From contig JHWZ01000002.1 in the NCBI GenBank assembly GCA_000687695.1, positions 1 to 64,000 of the forward strand: a DNA stretch of 64,000 nucleotides, written 5' to 3'. A program made the translations under genes and the position numbers. Under the pieces are notes generated by a model. The model was not told the origin of the DNA and ran no database searches. It worked only from the letters and a program-made list of their open reading frames with translations. The DNA is from Lachnospiraceae bacterium P6B14. Lineage in GTDB: Bacteria; Bacillota; Clostridia; Lachnospirales; Lachnospiraceae. Shown here piece by piece: positions 54,838 through 63,962 of the stretch (the stretch's first letter is position 1; each line of letters opens with the position of its first letter).

Positions 54838-57285
54838 ATGACGATACGCGAATACATGAAAGACCACTTCGTCATATTGGACGGAGGTATGGGTACTTTA
54901 TTGCAGGCAGCGGGGCTGAAGCCCGGCGAGTACCCGGAAAGGTGGAATATAGAACATCCCGAGGAGATCGTAAAGATTCACGGCTCTTATTATGATGCGG
55001 GATCTAATGTGGTTCTGACAAACACCTTCGGAGCGAACTCATTCAAGTTCGAAAGCGATGAGCTCGAGAAGATAGTTTCGGCTGCGGTGAATAATGCCAG
55101 GACGGCTGCCGAAAAAAGCTGTGCACCTCAGGAGAAGTTCGTTGCACTCGACATCGGTCCCTGCGGAAAGCTTTTGAAGCCATATGGTGATCTCGAGTTC
55201 GAGGACGCGGTAGAGGTATATGCCGAGATTGTGCGCTACGGAGTAAAGGCCGGCGTAGATCTGATATTCATAGAGACCATGAACGACAGTTACGACACAA
55301 AGGCAGCGCTGCTCGCAGCTAAGGAAAACTCGGATCTTCCCGTCTTTGTTTCAAATGCGTACGGCAGTGACGGAAAGCTTATGACCGGAGCGAGTCCTGC
55401 GGCCATGGTCGCGATGCTCGAGGGACTGCATGCGGACGCTATCGGAGCGAACTGCTCACTCGGGCCAAAGCAGCTGGTAGGCGTGATGGACGAATATTTG
55501 GAGTACGCATCTGTTCCCGTACTTATTAAGCCAAATGCCGGTCTGCCCAGAAGTGAGGGCGGTCAGACGGTATATGATGTGTTCCCGCCGGAGTTCTCGG
55601 AGGATATAGCTGAGCTCCTTAAAAAGGGAGTGCGTATCACCGGCGGATGTTGCGGTACAACTCCGGATTATATAAAGGCGGTTTCGGAAAAAGCGAAGGA
55701 TATAGAGCCTGTGCCTGTGACTGAGAAGGATATCACAATGGTGTCCTCCTACACGAAGGCTGTTGTGTTCGGAAAAAAGCCCATCCTTATCGGAGAGCGT
55801 ATCAATCCCACAGGTAAAAAGAGATTCAAGCAGGCACTCAGAGAAAAAGATATTGACTACATACTCGGAGAGGGACTGCACCAGCAGGATGCCGGTGTGG
55901 ATGTACTCGACGTGAATGTCGGTCTCCCCGAGATAGATGAACCCGCGATGTTGGTTTCGGTTGTAAAGGAACTTCAGGCGGTATCTGATCTTCCTCTCCA
56001 GCTCGATACGACCGACACAGTCGCGATGGAGGCGGGGCTCAGGATTTACAACGGAAAGCCCATGATCAACTCCGTAAATGGAAAAGATGAGGTCATGGAT
56101 GCGGTATTCCCGCTGGCAGCGAAGTACGGCGGACTTATCGTGGCGCTGACACTCGATGAGGGCGGTATACCCGATCATGCCGAGGACAGAGTCAGGATAG
56201 CGAAAAAGATTTTGAAAAAGGCCGAGGAGTACGGTATCCCGAAAAAGGACCTGATATTCGATCCTCTGGCCATGGCGATCAGCGCCGATACAAAGGCGGC
56301 ACTCGCGACCATAGCATCTGTCGACGAGATCAGAAACGGGATAGGAGCGCATACCTCTCTCGGTGTGTCGAATGTCTCGTTCGGATTGCCGGAGAGAAAT
56401 CTGATCACGCAGACATTTTTCGCGTCGAATCTGGAGCGAGGTCTGTCGGCCGCGATCATGAATCCGTATGCGACCGAGATGATGAATACGTATTACAGCT
56501 TTTGCGCGCTGCATGATCTCGATGAGAACTGTATGAGTTACATCGAATACACGCAGACGCTGCCGGAGATGGTTGAGGCAGGAAGTGTATCTGCAGCAGG
56601 TACGAATGAAAAAAAATCCAAGCCCGGTGAGCCGATAGAAAAAACAACCGAAGGCTCCGAGCTCCACCGGGCGGTAGTAAGGGGTCTGAAGGATAAAGCG
56701 GGGGCACTCACAAAGGATATGTTACAGAGTGTGGAGCCGCTGACCATAGTAAATGAAGATGTCATACCGGCACTCGATCAGGTAGGGCAGGATTTCGAAG
56801 CGAAAAAAGTATTTCTGCCGCAGCTTTTGATGGCAGCGGAAGCGGCGAAGGCGGCCTTCGAGGAGATCAAAAAGAGCATGGCTGAGAGTGGCTCTGCCGG
56901 CAGCGGTAGAAAGCTGAAGATCGTAATTGCAACCGTGCACGGTGATATTCACGACATCGGAAAGAATATTGTAAAGCTTCTTCTCGAGAACTACGGCTTT
57001 ACCGTTATAGATATGGGTAAGGATGTTCCGGAGCAGGATATCGTAGACGCGACCGTGAGAGAGCATGCAGGTTTAGTCGGTCTCTCGGCACTCATGACGA
57101 CAACCGTGCCGGCCATGGAGAACACGATCAAGCTTCTCAGAGAGCAGGCACCATGGGCAAAGGTCGCCGTGGGAGGGGCCGTGATGACTCAGGAGTATGC
57201 CGATTCCATCGAGGCGGACAAGTACGGTCGTGACGCGATGGATACGGTCAGGTATGCTGAGGAACTCGAAAATGCGGAAATCTAA
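54838..57285 (+). CDS. metH: Cobalamin-dependent methionine synthase, lacking the activation domain
   Basis: MetH moves a methyl group from methyl-THF to homocysteine through cobalamin. The 815-residue protein has the homocysteine domain with zinc Cys (ANCSLGP, then GGCCG), a pterin-binding barrel (about 320-580), a B12 cap helix domain and a B12-binding domain with the cobalt-ligand motif GDIHDIG (Asp703, His705). It stops after the B12 domain, where E. coli MetH continues for about 330 residues. The missing activation domain is encoded just upstream. Supports a B12-dependent methionine route. Confidence 0.94.
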   Translation: MTIREYMKDHFVILDGGMGTLLQAAGLKPGEYPERWNIEHPEEIVKIHGSYYDAGSNVVLTNTFGANSFKFESDELEKIVSAAVNNARTAAEKSCAPQEKFVALDIGPCGKLLKPYGDLEFEDAVEVYAEIVRYGVKAGVDLIFIETMNDSYDTKAALLAAKENSDLPVFVSNAYGSDGKLMTGASPAAMVAMLEGLHADAIGANCSLGPKQLVGVMDEYLEYASVPVLIKPNAGLPRSEGGQTVYDVFPPEFSEDIAELLKKGVRITGGCCGTTPDYIKAVSEKAKDIEPVPVTEKDITMVSSYTKAVVFGKKPILIGERINPTGKKRFKQALREKDIDYILGEGLHQQDAGVDVLDVNVGLPEIDEPAMLVSVVKELQAVSDLPLQLDTTDTVAMEAGLRIYNGKPMINSVNGKDEVMDAVFPLAAKYGGLIVALTLDEGGIPDHAEDRVRIAKKILKKAEEYGIPKKDLIFDPLAMAISADTKAALATIASVDEIRNGIGAHTSLGVSNVSFGLPERNLITQTFFASNLERGLSAAIMNPYATEMMNTYYSFCALHDLDENCMSYIEYTQTLPEMVEAGSVSAAGTNEKKSKPGEPIEKTTEGSELHRAVVRGLKDKAGALTKDMLQSVEPLTIVNEDVIPALDQVGQDFEAKKVFLPQLLMAAEAAKAAFEEIKKSMAESGSAGSGRKLKIVIATVHGDIHDIGKNIVKLLLENYGFTVIDMGKDVPEQDIVDATVREHAGLVGLSALMTTTVPAMENTIKLLREQAPWAKVAVGGAVMTQEYADSIEADKYGRDAMDTVRYAEELENAEI

Positions 57286-57294
57286 AATTTTTTC

Positions 57295-57323
57295 TTTCCA
57301 TATGTGAAAAAATGTGATATAAT
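57295..57323 (+). promoter_or_regulatory. cheV promoter
   Basis: TTTCCA (57295-57300) and TATAAT (57318-57323) are separated by 17 bases, upstream of cheV. Confidence 0.55.
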
Positions 57324-57378
57324 AACACATGATTATAACAATATTTGCGCACAGTGTGCTGGTAGTGGAGGAAAACCT

Positions 57379-58293
57379 ATGGCAAACGCAGAAGATACCG
57401 AAATACTGTTGGAGAGTGGTACTAACGAGCTTGAGCTCCTGGAGTTCATCGTTGGAAATCAGCGTTACGGCATTAACGTGGCGAAGATCAGTGAGCTTCG
57501 TCCGTATGAGGCGCCTACCCTGGTTCCGAATGCTCATGAGTACGTAGAGGGCATTTTTATGCCGAGAGATTCGATCATTACGGTGGTTGATCTTTCAAAG
57601 GCGTTATCGGTGCCGCTTCATCCCGATAGAAATTCCGATATGTATATAATCACACAGTTCAATAAAATACAGGTTGCTTTCCATGTGCAGGAGGTGCTCG
57701 GCATCAACCGTATATCATGGCAGGATATCTCGAAGCCGGATCAGACCATTAACAATGGCGGAAACGGCGTAGCTACCGGTATTACAAAGATCGACGGAAG
57801 GATCATCATTATTCTCGACTTCGAGAAGATAATGACCGAGATCAATCCGGAAACCGGTCTGAAGATATCAGATGTAGAGGCTATGGAAGGACGTCAGAGA
57901 AGTGATCACACGATTCTTCTTGCAGAGGATTCACCGCTTCTTCTGGAGATGCTTAAGAAGTGCCTGATCAAGGCGGGTTATACGCACCTGATTCCGACGG
58001 AGAACGGACTCGAGGCATGGCTGAAGCTCGAAAGCATGATCGAGGAAGGCGCAAAGATCGGAAATGATATCTCGATGGTCATCACGGATATTGAGATGCC
58101 GCAGATGGATGGACACCACCTTACAAAGCGAATAAAGAACGACGAACGTTTCGAGGGACTGCCGGTAGTCATCTTCTCATCACTCATCAGTGAAGAGATG
58201 AAGAGAAAAGGCGAGAGACTCGGTGCCGATGCACAGCTGTCAAAGCCTGAGATAGGACAGTTGATCGGAGCGGTGGATAATTTGTTAAAGTAA
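57379..58293 (+). CDS. cheV: Chemotaxis protein CheV (CheW-receiver fusion)
   Basis: Residues 1 to about 165 form a CheW-like domain (FIVGNQRYGINVAKISELRPYE split around the receptor/CheA contact), and about 175-304 a receiver domain with LLAEDSPLL, phospho-acceptor Asp in ITDIEMPQMDG and a late Lys in SKPEIG. CheV couples receptors to CheA and, when phosphorylated, helps adaptation. ATG 57379 follows GGAGGA; the longer frame from 57304 covers the promoter. It stands alone, not in a chemotaxis operon. Confidence 0.92.
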   Translation: MANAEDTEILLESGTNELELLEFIVGNQRYGINVAKISELRPYEAPTLVPNAHEYVEGIFMPRDSIITVVDLSKALSVPLHPDRNSDMYIITQFNKIQVAFHVQEVLGINRISWQDISKPDQTINNGGNGVATGITKIDGRIIIILDFEKIMTEINPETGLKISDVEAMEGRQRSDHTILLAEDSPLLLEMLKKCLIKAGYTHLIPTENGLEAWLKLESMIEEGAKIGNDISMVITDIEMPQMDGHHLTKRIKNDERFEGLPVVIFSSLISEEMKRKGERLGADAQLSKPEIGQLIGAVDNLLK

Positions 58294-58311
58294 AAAGATC
58301 AAAGACTATAT

Positions 58312-58340
58312 GCCCCCGATCGCTCGGGGGCATTTCTGTT
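58312..58340 (+). terminator. Hairpin after cheV
   Basis: TGCCCCCG and CGGGGGCA pair around a 6-7 base loop and are followed by a weak T-rich stretch. It probably ends cheV transcription and lies directly before the transporter gene ribosome site. Confidence 0.6.
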
Positions 58341-58351
58341 AGGGGAGAATT

Positions 58352-59932
58352 ATGAAAGCTGTTTGGAAAGAGTACACTTTGAATGCTGAATCGATAGAAC
58401 AGATATCATCAAGTGTTCAGGAGTATATGAAAGAACTCGGAGAGGACACCAGGAGCATACAGAGAAACCGCCTATTGGTGGAGGAGTTGCTTTTGCGTAT
58501 CCGGGATGCATATGAAACCGAGATCACGTTGAGTGTAATGATAGGAAGGCATCTCGGCAGACATGTGTTTAAGATCAGCTATGAGGGAAGTGCCTTTGAT
58601 CCGACGGTGAGTGAAGGTGAGGACGATGTGCTCCTTGAAACCATCGGACTGGCACCATCATGGGGATTCAGAAAAAATGTAAACACAGTCTCTATGACCA
58701 TATCAGGGAGAGCCAAGAGAGGGCGACTGTTCAAGATTCTCTTGGCTATCGTGCTTGCCGGCCTGTTTGGTTATTTGGGAACGTTCCTTCCGAAAGAAGT
58801 GAGAACGGGAATCGATGACAATTTTATACTGCCTGTTATGAGCTGCTTTTTGGGATTGCTTTCAACCTTTGCAGGTTTCATGATCGCACTCACGATATCA
58901 AGCGGTGTGCTCGGAATCGGTGATATGTCCGCCCTTTCAAAGATCGGTAAAAAGGTTATTCTGCGTTTTGTGTTTATTACTTTTCTTACCTCGCTCGTAG
59001 CGCTCGCCATAGCTTATTTCTTCTTTAGTTTTTCGTCGGATAGTGCGGGACAGGGTGCTTCGTTCCAGTTAAAAGGCGTATTGACCATGTTTTTCAACAT
59101 TGTGCCAAACAATCCGGTTGATCCTTTTATGACGGGAAATGCTCTTCAGATTATAGTGATCGGGCTTTTTGTCGGAGTTGGACTTTTGGCACTCGGAGAG
59201 AAAACAAAGCTTGTGAGGGATTTTGTCAATGAGGGAGCCTCGCTGACGCAGTGGTTGACAACATCGGTTTGTTCTGTAGTTCCGTTTTTTGTGTTTGTCG
59301 CGCTGCTTCATCAGGTTTGGAGTGACAGGGTGGCACTTCTGCTCTCATTGTGGCGTCCGATACTGGTTACGGCAGGTGTCACTGTTTCATGGGTGATACT
59401 TATGCTCATATATGTTTCCATACGTACCAAGTGTTCTCCGATAAAGATTCTAAAAAAGATTTTACCTGTATATGTTTTTGCTACATCGACAGGATCAAGT
59501 CTGATGGCGTTTACTCTGGGTATGGATACCTGCAGGGAAAAACTCGGTGTCGATGAGTCGTATGTCAAGTTCGCATACCCGATGGGCAATGTTGTCTATA
59601 TGCAGGGAACAGTTGTTTATCTGACCGTGATATCTTTGTTCTTTGCGGATGCTTATCACATCAATGTAAGCTTGGTTTGGTTCGCTGTGGCGGTGGTTTC
59701 GGCTGCACTTTTATCGATTGCTGTCCCACCGATCCCGGGTGCGGCTATCATGCTGTTTACCGTGCTTTTTGCACAGTTGGGAATACCTGAGGATGCAATT
59801 GTCTTAGCGATAACCATGGACATAATTATGGATTTTGTAGATACCGGCATCAATGTTATGATGCTGATCATGGAAGTGACCAATGGGGCCAGATCTATGA
59901 AACGGCTGGACTATGATGTGCTTAGGAGCTGA
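58352..59932 (+). CDS. SDF-type symporter with N-terminal ATPase-like (HATPase/RsbW-like) domain
   Basis: The 526-residue protein begins with about 115 soluble residues resembling an anti-sigma/histidine-kinase ATPase fold (RNRLLVEELLLRIRDAY, later VFKISYEGSAFDP, degenerate N-box). About eight membrane helices and re-entrant loops follow, in the order of dicarboxylate/amino acid:cation symporters: TSTGSSLMA replaces the SSS loop, YMQGT replaces NMDGT, and DTGINV replaces the R-T-x-x-N-V motif. The altered substrate residues suggest a different ligand or a sensor role. It is 5 bases upstream of a TIR-propeller gene. ATG 58352 follows AGGGGAG. Confidence 0.78.
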   Translation: MKAVWKEYTLNAESIEQISSSVQEYMKELGEDTRSIQRNRLLVEELLLRIRDAYETEITLSVMIGRHLGRHVFKISYEGSAFDPTVSEGEDDVLLETIGLAPSWGFRKNVNTVSMTISGRAKRGRLFKILLAIVLAGLFGYLGTFLPKEVRTGIDDNFILPVMSCFLGLLSTFAGFMIALTISSGVLGIGDMSALSKIGKKVILRFVFITFLTSLVALAIAYFFFSFSSDSAGQGASFQLKGVLTMFFNIVPNNPVDPFMTGNALQIIVIGLFVGVGLLALGEKTKLVRDFVNEGASLTQWLTTSVCSVVPFFVFVALLHQVWSDRVALLLSLWRPILVTAGVTVSWVILMLIYVSIRTKCSPIKILKKILPVYVFATSTGSSLMAFTLGMDTCREKLGVDESYVKFAYPMGNVVYMQGTVVYLTVISLFFADAYHINVSLVWFAVAVVSAALLSIAVPPIPGAAIMLFTVLFAQLGIPEDAIVLAITMDIIMDFVDTGINVMMLIMEVTNGARSMKRLDYDVLRS

Positions 59933-59937
59933 GATAA

Positions 59938-62304
59938 ATGAACAATCTGAATGACATGCGTTATGACGCATTTATCAGCTACAGACATCTCGAGCCGGAC
60001 AGCTTTGTGGCGCATTCGCTTCACAAAAGGTTGGAAGCCTTTTCGCTTCCGCGTTCAGCCAGAGATAAGGCTAAATCCGGTCAAACGAGGATTGAGCGGA
60101 TTTTTCGTGATGAGGAAGAACTCCCGCTTTCAGAGGATCTGTCGGAGCCGATCAGTAATGCGTTGAAAAACTCAGAGTTTCTGATATGTATCTGTACTCC
60201 GAGGTATCTGGAGTCAAAGTGGTGCATGCGCGAGATCGAGTTGTTTTTGCAGACACACGACAGAGATCATATCCTCGTCGTACTGGCGGAGGGTGAACCT
60301 GATGAGTCGTTCCCGGAGCTGTTAACGCAGGGAGGGAGAGAACCGCTGGCGGCTGATACCCGCGGTGAGACAAAAAAAGAGATAATAACAAAGATAAATA
60401 CTGCGGTGCTCAGGATAAGTGCCGCCATGTTTGGTTTGAATTACGATGACCTCAGGCAACGCCACAGAGAGGCGAGGCTGAAACACCTGATGGTAGTCGG
60501 TGGCGTGATAGGCGCGGCTGTTTTGGCATTTGCTGTTTTTGCGACAGTCGCACTTATAAAGATCTCCAAGCAGAACACGGAGATATATGAACAAAACCGC
60601 GAGATAAGTAATCAAAAAGATACGATATCCGAGCAGTATCAAAACCTTCAGGATAAGTATGTCGAGAAGACGGTTGAGTCAGCAAGGCAGCTTTTGGGAA
60701 AGGGAAGACGAGACGATGCGATAAGTGAGTTGAAAAGTGTTTTGCCTGACGGAGAGAGCAAACCATATAATGCTGATGTGGTCAGGCTTCTGAATGAAAC
60801 GCTTAATGTGTACAGTGTGAATGATAGGCTTTCTCCTGTACAGGTTTATGAGGATGATACAAAGATAGACTCTTTTGATGTTTCGACAGACGGAAAGTAT
60901 GTTCTTTTAGTCGGTGATTCGAAAGCAAGGGTATTTGATTCCGAGTCAAATGAGCTTATTATCGATATAGAGAGCAGGTCGGAGGATGATGATTCGGCTT
61001 TTTCTGCCTACTTTTGCGGTTCAACAGGAGTTGTAGTTATTGATGGCGAAAACAGGAATTATTTCTCCTTGCGCGAACAGGATGCATCCGATGCGATCAC
61101 GCTTCCGGATGAAATCGATCCTTCCACGGCTTTATATCAGGATCCGGATGAAGTGGTCACTATTGTATCCGGTTCGGATTCTCTTTTGGCGATAGATAAA
61201 ACCGGCGAGGTAAGATACAGGGTTGACGTCGGGAGTATTTTTAAAAAGCACGAGCTTTATACCGAGGGGGTCAGCTTTGATAAGAAGCTCGCGGTAGCGT
61301 CATTTACTGACGATAAGAATGCTTATGTGGTCGTATTTGATAAGTATACCGGGAAGCCGATCCGGCATCTCAGTGAAACAAACGATTATGAAGTGGCTGC
61401 GACTGTCTTTGGCGACACATTGTGTTATGTAACATCAGAAAACGCGGAGCAGAGAGATGGGGGTAAGACCAGGGCGGTAGCAGTTGATATACGATCCGGG
61501 AATAAGAAATGGGAGACCGAGTTGTATGGTGAATCGGTGCAGAGGGTCAGTCGGATAAATGATACCATCTATGCCATAGGCGGATCGTCCTGGTCCTCGT
61601 TAAGTGTATCGGGAGAGCTTTTGTCTACGGTCTATACGGAAACTGTGATCGAAACAACATGGACGGAGAAGCGTGAGGGTGGTGACGCATTTTTCTACCT
61701 TTGCAGCTCGGGCGATCTGTTTTCGTGCAGTGAGGGCGGTTCAGTCGAGGGGAGTGACAGGCGTTTTCAGTACAAACCTACCGAAGAGGTTGACAGTGCA
61801 AAGAAGGTTGGAGATGCATTGTACTACAAGCCTTCTTTCCTGGACTATGTGGTTAAATATGCGCCGGAGATATCCGAAAACGCTGAAAAGCTCGCAGATG
61901 ACTATTCGGAAGAATGGTATAACGAGGACTCTGAACTCAGGGAAAACACGGATGAGGTTCTAAACTCGGTTGAGGGAATTGATACCAGGGGATGGTATGA
62001 TGCGTTTTTCTCAAACGACAAAAAGTACCTTTGTGTTTTTCATAATGCCGTGGTCGATATAGTCGATGTGGGAGCTAAAAAACTTATCCGGACGCTCGAC
62101 TTAAAGGGTGAGGAGTGTCTGGGAATGCATTATTCCGAGCTTTCACGCGGATACATTATTGATATAGTGAGTGCATCGTTTATTCTTGACGATGACTTCA
62201 ACATCATTTGTGAGGCGGACAGGATCGTCGGCGAAGATGAGAACGGATTTATAATTATCAGCGATGATTTTACGTATTACAGAGTTCCGTATACAAATGG
62301 GTGA
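59938..62304 (+). CDS. TIR-domain membrane protein with beta-propeller sensor domain
   Basis: Residues 1-170 form a TIR domain: YDAFISYRH at the start, RDEEELP in the middle and SKWCMREIELF, in which Glu99 sits where NAD-cleaving TIR proteins have their catalytic Glu. A single membrane helix (about 184-208) follows, then a coiled coil (about 210-245) and a long beta-rich region (about 285-788) with WD40/PQQ-like blades such as DSFDVSTDGKYVLLVGD and GNKKWETELYG. This places TIR inside and the propeller outside. It is encoded 5 bases after the transporter, suggesting a joint signalling or defence function that I cannot prove. Confidence 0.82.
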   Translation: MNNLNDMRYDAFISYRHLEPDSFVAHSLHKRLEAFSLPRSARDKAKSGQTRIERIFRDEEELPLSEDLSEPISNALKNSEFLICICTPRYLESKWCMREIELFLQTHDRDHILVVLAEGEPDESFPELLTQGGREPLAADTRGETKKEIITKINTAVLRISAAMFGLNYDDLRQRHREARLKHLMVVGGVIGAAVLAFAVFATVALIKISKQNTEIYEQNREISNQKDTISEQYQNLQDKYVEKTVESARQLLGKGRRDDAISELKSVLPDGESKPYNADVVRLLNETLNVYSVNDRLSPVQVYEDDTKIDSFDVSTDGKYVLLVGDSKARVFDSESNELIIDIESRSEDDDSAFSAYFCGSTGVVVIDGENRNYFSLREQDASDAITLPDEIDPSTALYQDPDEVVTIVSGSDSLLAIDKTGEVRYRVDVGSIFKKHELYTEGVSFDKKLAVASFTDDKNAYVVVFDKYTGKPIRHLSETNDYEVAATVFGDTLCYVTSENAEQRDGGKTRAVAVDIRSGNKKWETELYGESVQRVSRINDTIYAIGGSSWSSLSVSGELLSTVYTETVIETTWTEKREGGDAFFYLCSSGDLFSCSEGGSVEGSDRRFQYKPTEEVDSAKKVGDALYYKPSFLDYVVKYAPEISENAEKLADDYSEEWYNEDSELRENTDEVLNSVEGIDTRGWYDAFFSNDKKYLCVFHNAVVDIVDVGAKKLIRTLDLKGEECLGMHYSELSRGYIIDIVSASFILDDDFNIICEADRIVGEDENGFIIISDDFTYYRVPYTNG

Positions 62305-62427
62305 TAACAAATCGGGAAAAGTATCCTGATGTGAAGCAGAAATACAGATTTGAAAGTGTAGAATGACATAAGGAGTAATAGATGGCCGCGTAGATCTGGG
62401 AAAGTACGGAATGTGAGGATAAATAGA

Positions 62428-63174
62428 ATGATTGCTATAATAACAGGTGCAACTGGAGATATTGGAAGAGGGTTTGTTAAAGAGATACTTGATGAGGTGG
62501 ATCAGATATGGGCAGTCGGACGAAGTGATGAAAGGCTATCGGACCTTGCTCAGGAGTTCGGGCAAAAGATCGTTCCGGTCAAATCCGATTTGTCTAAAGA
62601 AGCGGAAATACGATCTCTTTGTGAAAGGATAGAATCTGAAAAACCAAGTATTCGCTATCTGATAAACAATGCTGGGATTGCAAAGATGGGAGAGTTCGGT
62701 GAGTTCTCGCATGATGAGGTATTGTCTATGCTGAACATCAATTGTGAAGCCGCTGCACTTCTATGCAGGACTTCAATTCCCTTTATGGCAAAGGACTCCT
62801 TCATGCTGAATATCGCATCGGCGTCTGCTTTTCAACCGAATCCGTATATATCGTTGTATGCCGCAAGTAAAGCATATTTATTGTCGTTTACACGTGCTAT
62901 AAACAGAGAGTTAAGTGATGTGACATGTACCGCAGTTTGTCCAGGATGGGTTGATACTAAGATGCTTCCAAAAGAAAAGGATGGAAAAAGAGTACGTTAT
63001 CCGGGCATAGTGACTCCGAAGAAAGTTGTAAAACAGGCACTTAAGGATTGCCGCAAGGGTAAGGATATCTCTTTGAGTTCGCCTCAGTTTAGATTTACGA
63101 GGTTTTATAGCAAAGTGATGCCACATAGGTTAATCATGAATCAGTGGTTAAGAATGATAAAAAAATATATATGA
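62428..63174 (+). CDS. Short-chain dehydrogenase/reductase
   Basis: The 248-residue protein has the NAD(P)-binding TGATGDIGRG, the NNAG motif and the catalytic Ser with YAASKAYL (Tyr-x-x-x-Lys), the classical SDR arrangement. ATG 62428 follows GAGGATAAA; a GTG at 62413 is possible but weaker. The substrate is unknown. It is separated from the TIR gene by 123 bases that contain no gene or clear promoter. Confidence 0.85.
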   Translation: MIAIITGATGDIGRGFVKEILDEVDQIWAVGRSDERLSDLAQEFGQKIVPVKSDLSKEAEIRSLCERIESEKPSIRYLINNAGIAKMGEFGEFSHDEVLSMLNINCEAAALLCRTSIPFMAKDSFMLNIASASAFQPNPYISLYAASKAYLLSFTRAINRELSDVTCTAVCPGWVDTKMLPKEKDGKRVRYPGIVTPKKVVKQALKDCRKGKDISLSSPQFRFTRFYSKVMPHRLIMNQWLRMIKKYI

Positions 63175-63301
63175 GAAACCAACAAATCGGGAAATATGGC
63201 AATTACCCTATTGGGAAAGGAAGTAGTGGAGCAATGCAGGCTTTCAAATTATGAGTAATAACCGCGATTCAAGTCAACAATATTCAGGAGGAAAAATAAA
63301 G

Positions 63302-63928
63302 ATGAAAAATGACATTAGTATTCGTTTGGAAGAAAAGAAGGATTACAATGAGGTTGAAAACCTCGTCAGGGAAGCATTCTGGAATGTATATCGTCCGGGA
63401 TGCACCGAGCATTTTCTGATCCATGTGCTGCGTGATGATCCGGATTTTATACCGGAGCTTGATTACGTTATGGAAAAGGACGGGAAATTGATTGGTCAAA
63501 ATGTGTTTGTTAGGGCTATCATCAAATCTGACGATGGAAAAGAAATACCGATTCTGACGATGGGACCGATAGGCATAATTCCCGAACTCAAGCGCAATGG
63601 GTATGGCAAGAAGATCCTTGACTATACCTTGGAAAAAGCGACAGAGTTGGGATATGGTGCAGTTCTCTTTGAGGGGAATATCGATTTCTACGGGAAGAGC
63701 GGATTTACTTACGCCAAGGAGTTTGGTATTCGCTATAATGACATGCCTGCCGACGCGGACACATCTTTCTTTCTCTGTAAGGAACTCATCCCGGGATATC
63801 TTGATGGTATCATTGGAGCATATCAGACACCAAAAGGATATTTGGTTGAGGATGCAGATGTAGCGGAATTTGACAAGAGTTTTCCGACAAAAGAAAAGCA
63901 GAAACTGCCGGGGCAGATTTTTTCCTGA
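63302..63928 (+). CDS. GNAT-family N-acetyltransferase
   Basis: The 208-residue product has the acetyl-CoA binding region MGPIGIIPELKRNGYGKKI (R/Q-x-x-G-x-G/A variant) and flanking strands of the GNAT fold; the C-terminal third (about 150-208) is a family-specific extension. ATG 63302 follows AGGAGG with a 10-base gap; the longer frame from 63251 has poor initiation signals. Substrate unknown. Confidence 0.82.
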   Translation: MKNDISIRLEEKKDYNEVENLVREAFWNVYRPGCTEHFLIHVLRDDPDFIPELDYVMEKDGKLIGQNVFVRAIIKSDDGKEIPILTMGPIGIIPELKRNGYGKKILDYTLEKATELGYGAVLFEGNIDFYGKSGFTYAKEFGIRYNDMPADADTSFFLCKELIPGYLDGIIGAYQTPKGYLVEDADVAEFDKSFPTKEKQKLPGQIFS

Positions 63929-63962
63929 TTTTAGTCTGAACAAATGAATAGGGGAGAAAAAT

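Noticed and set aside
55456-56667. 403-codon open frame on the minus strand inside metH
   Set aside because: It is a shadow of metH codon usage with no recognisable domain and no initiation signal.
62307-63196. The sequence ACAAATCGGGAAA occurs twice (near 62309 and 63184), flanking the SDR gene
   Set aside because: Thirteen bases with diverging flanks could be chance, and no transposase or integrase lies between the copies.
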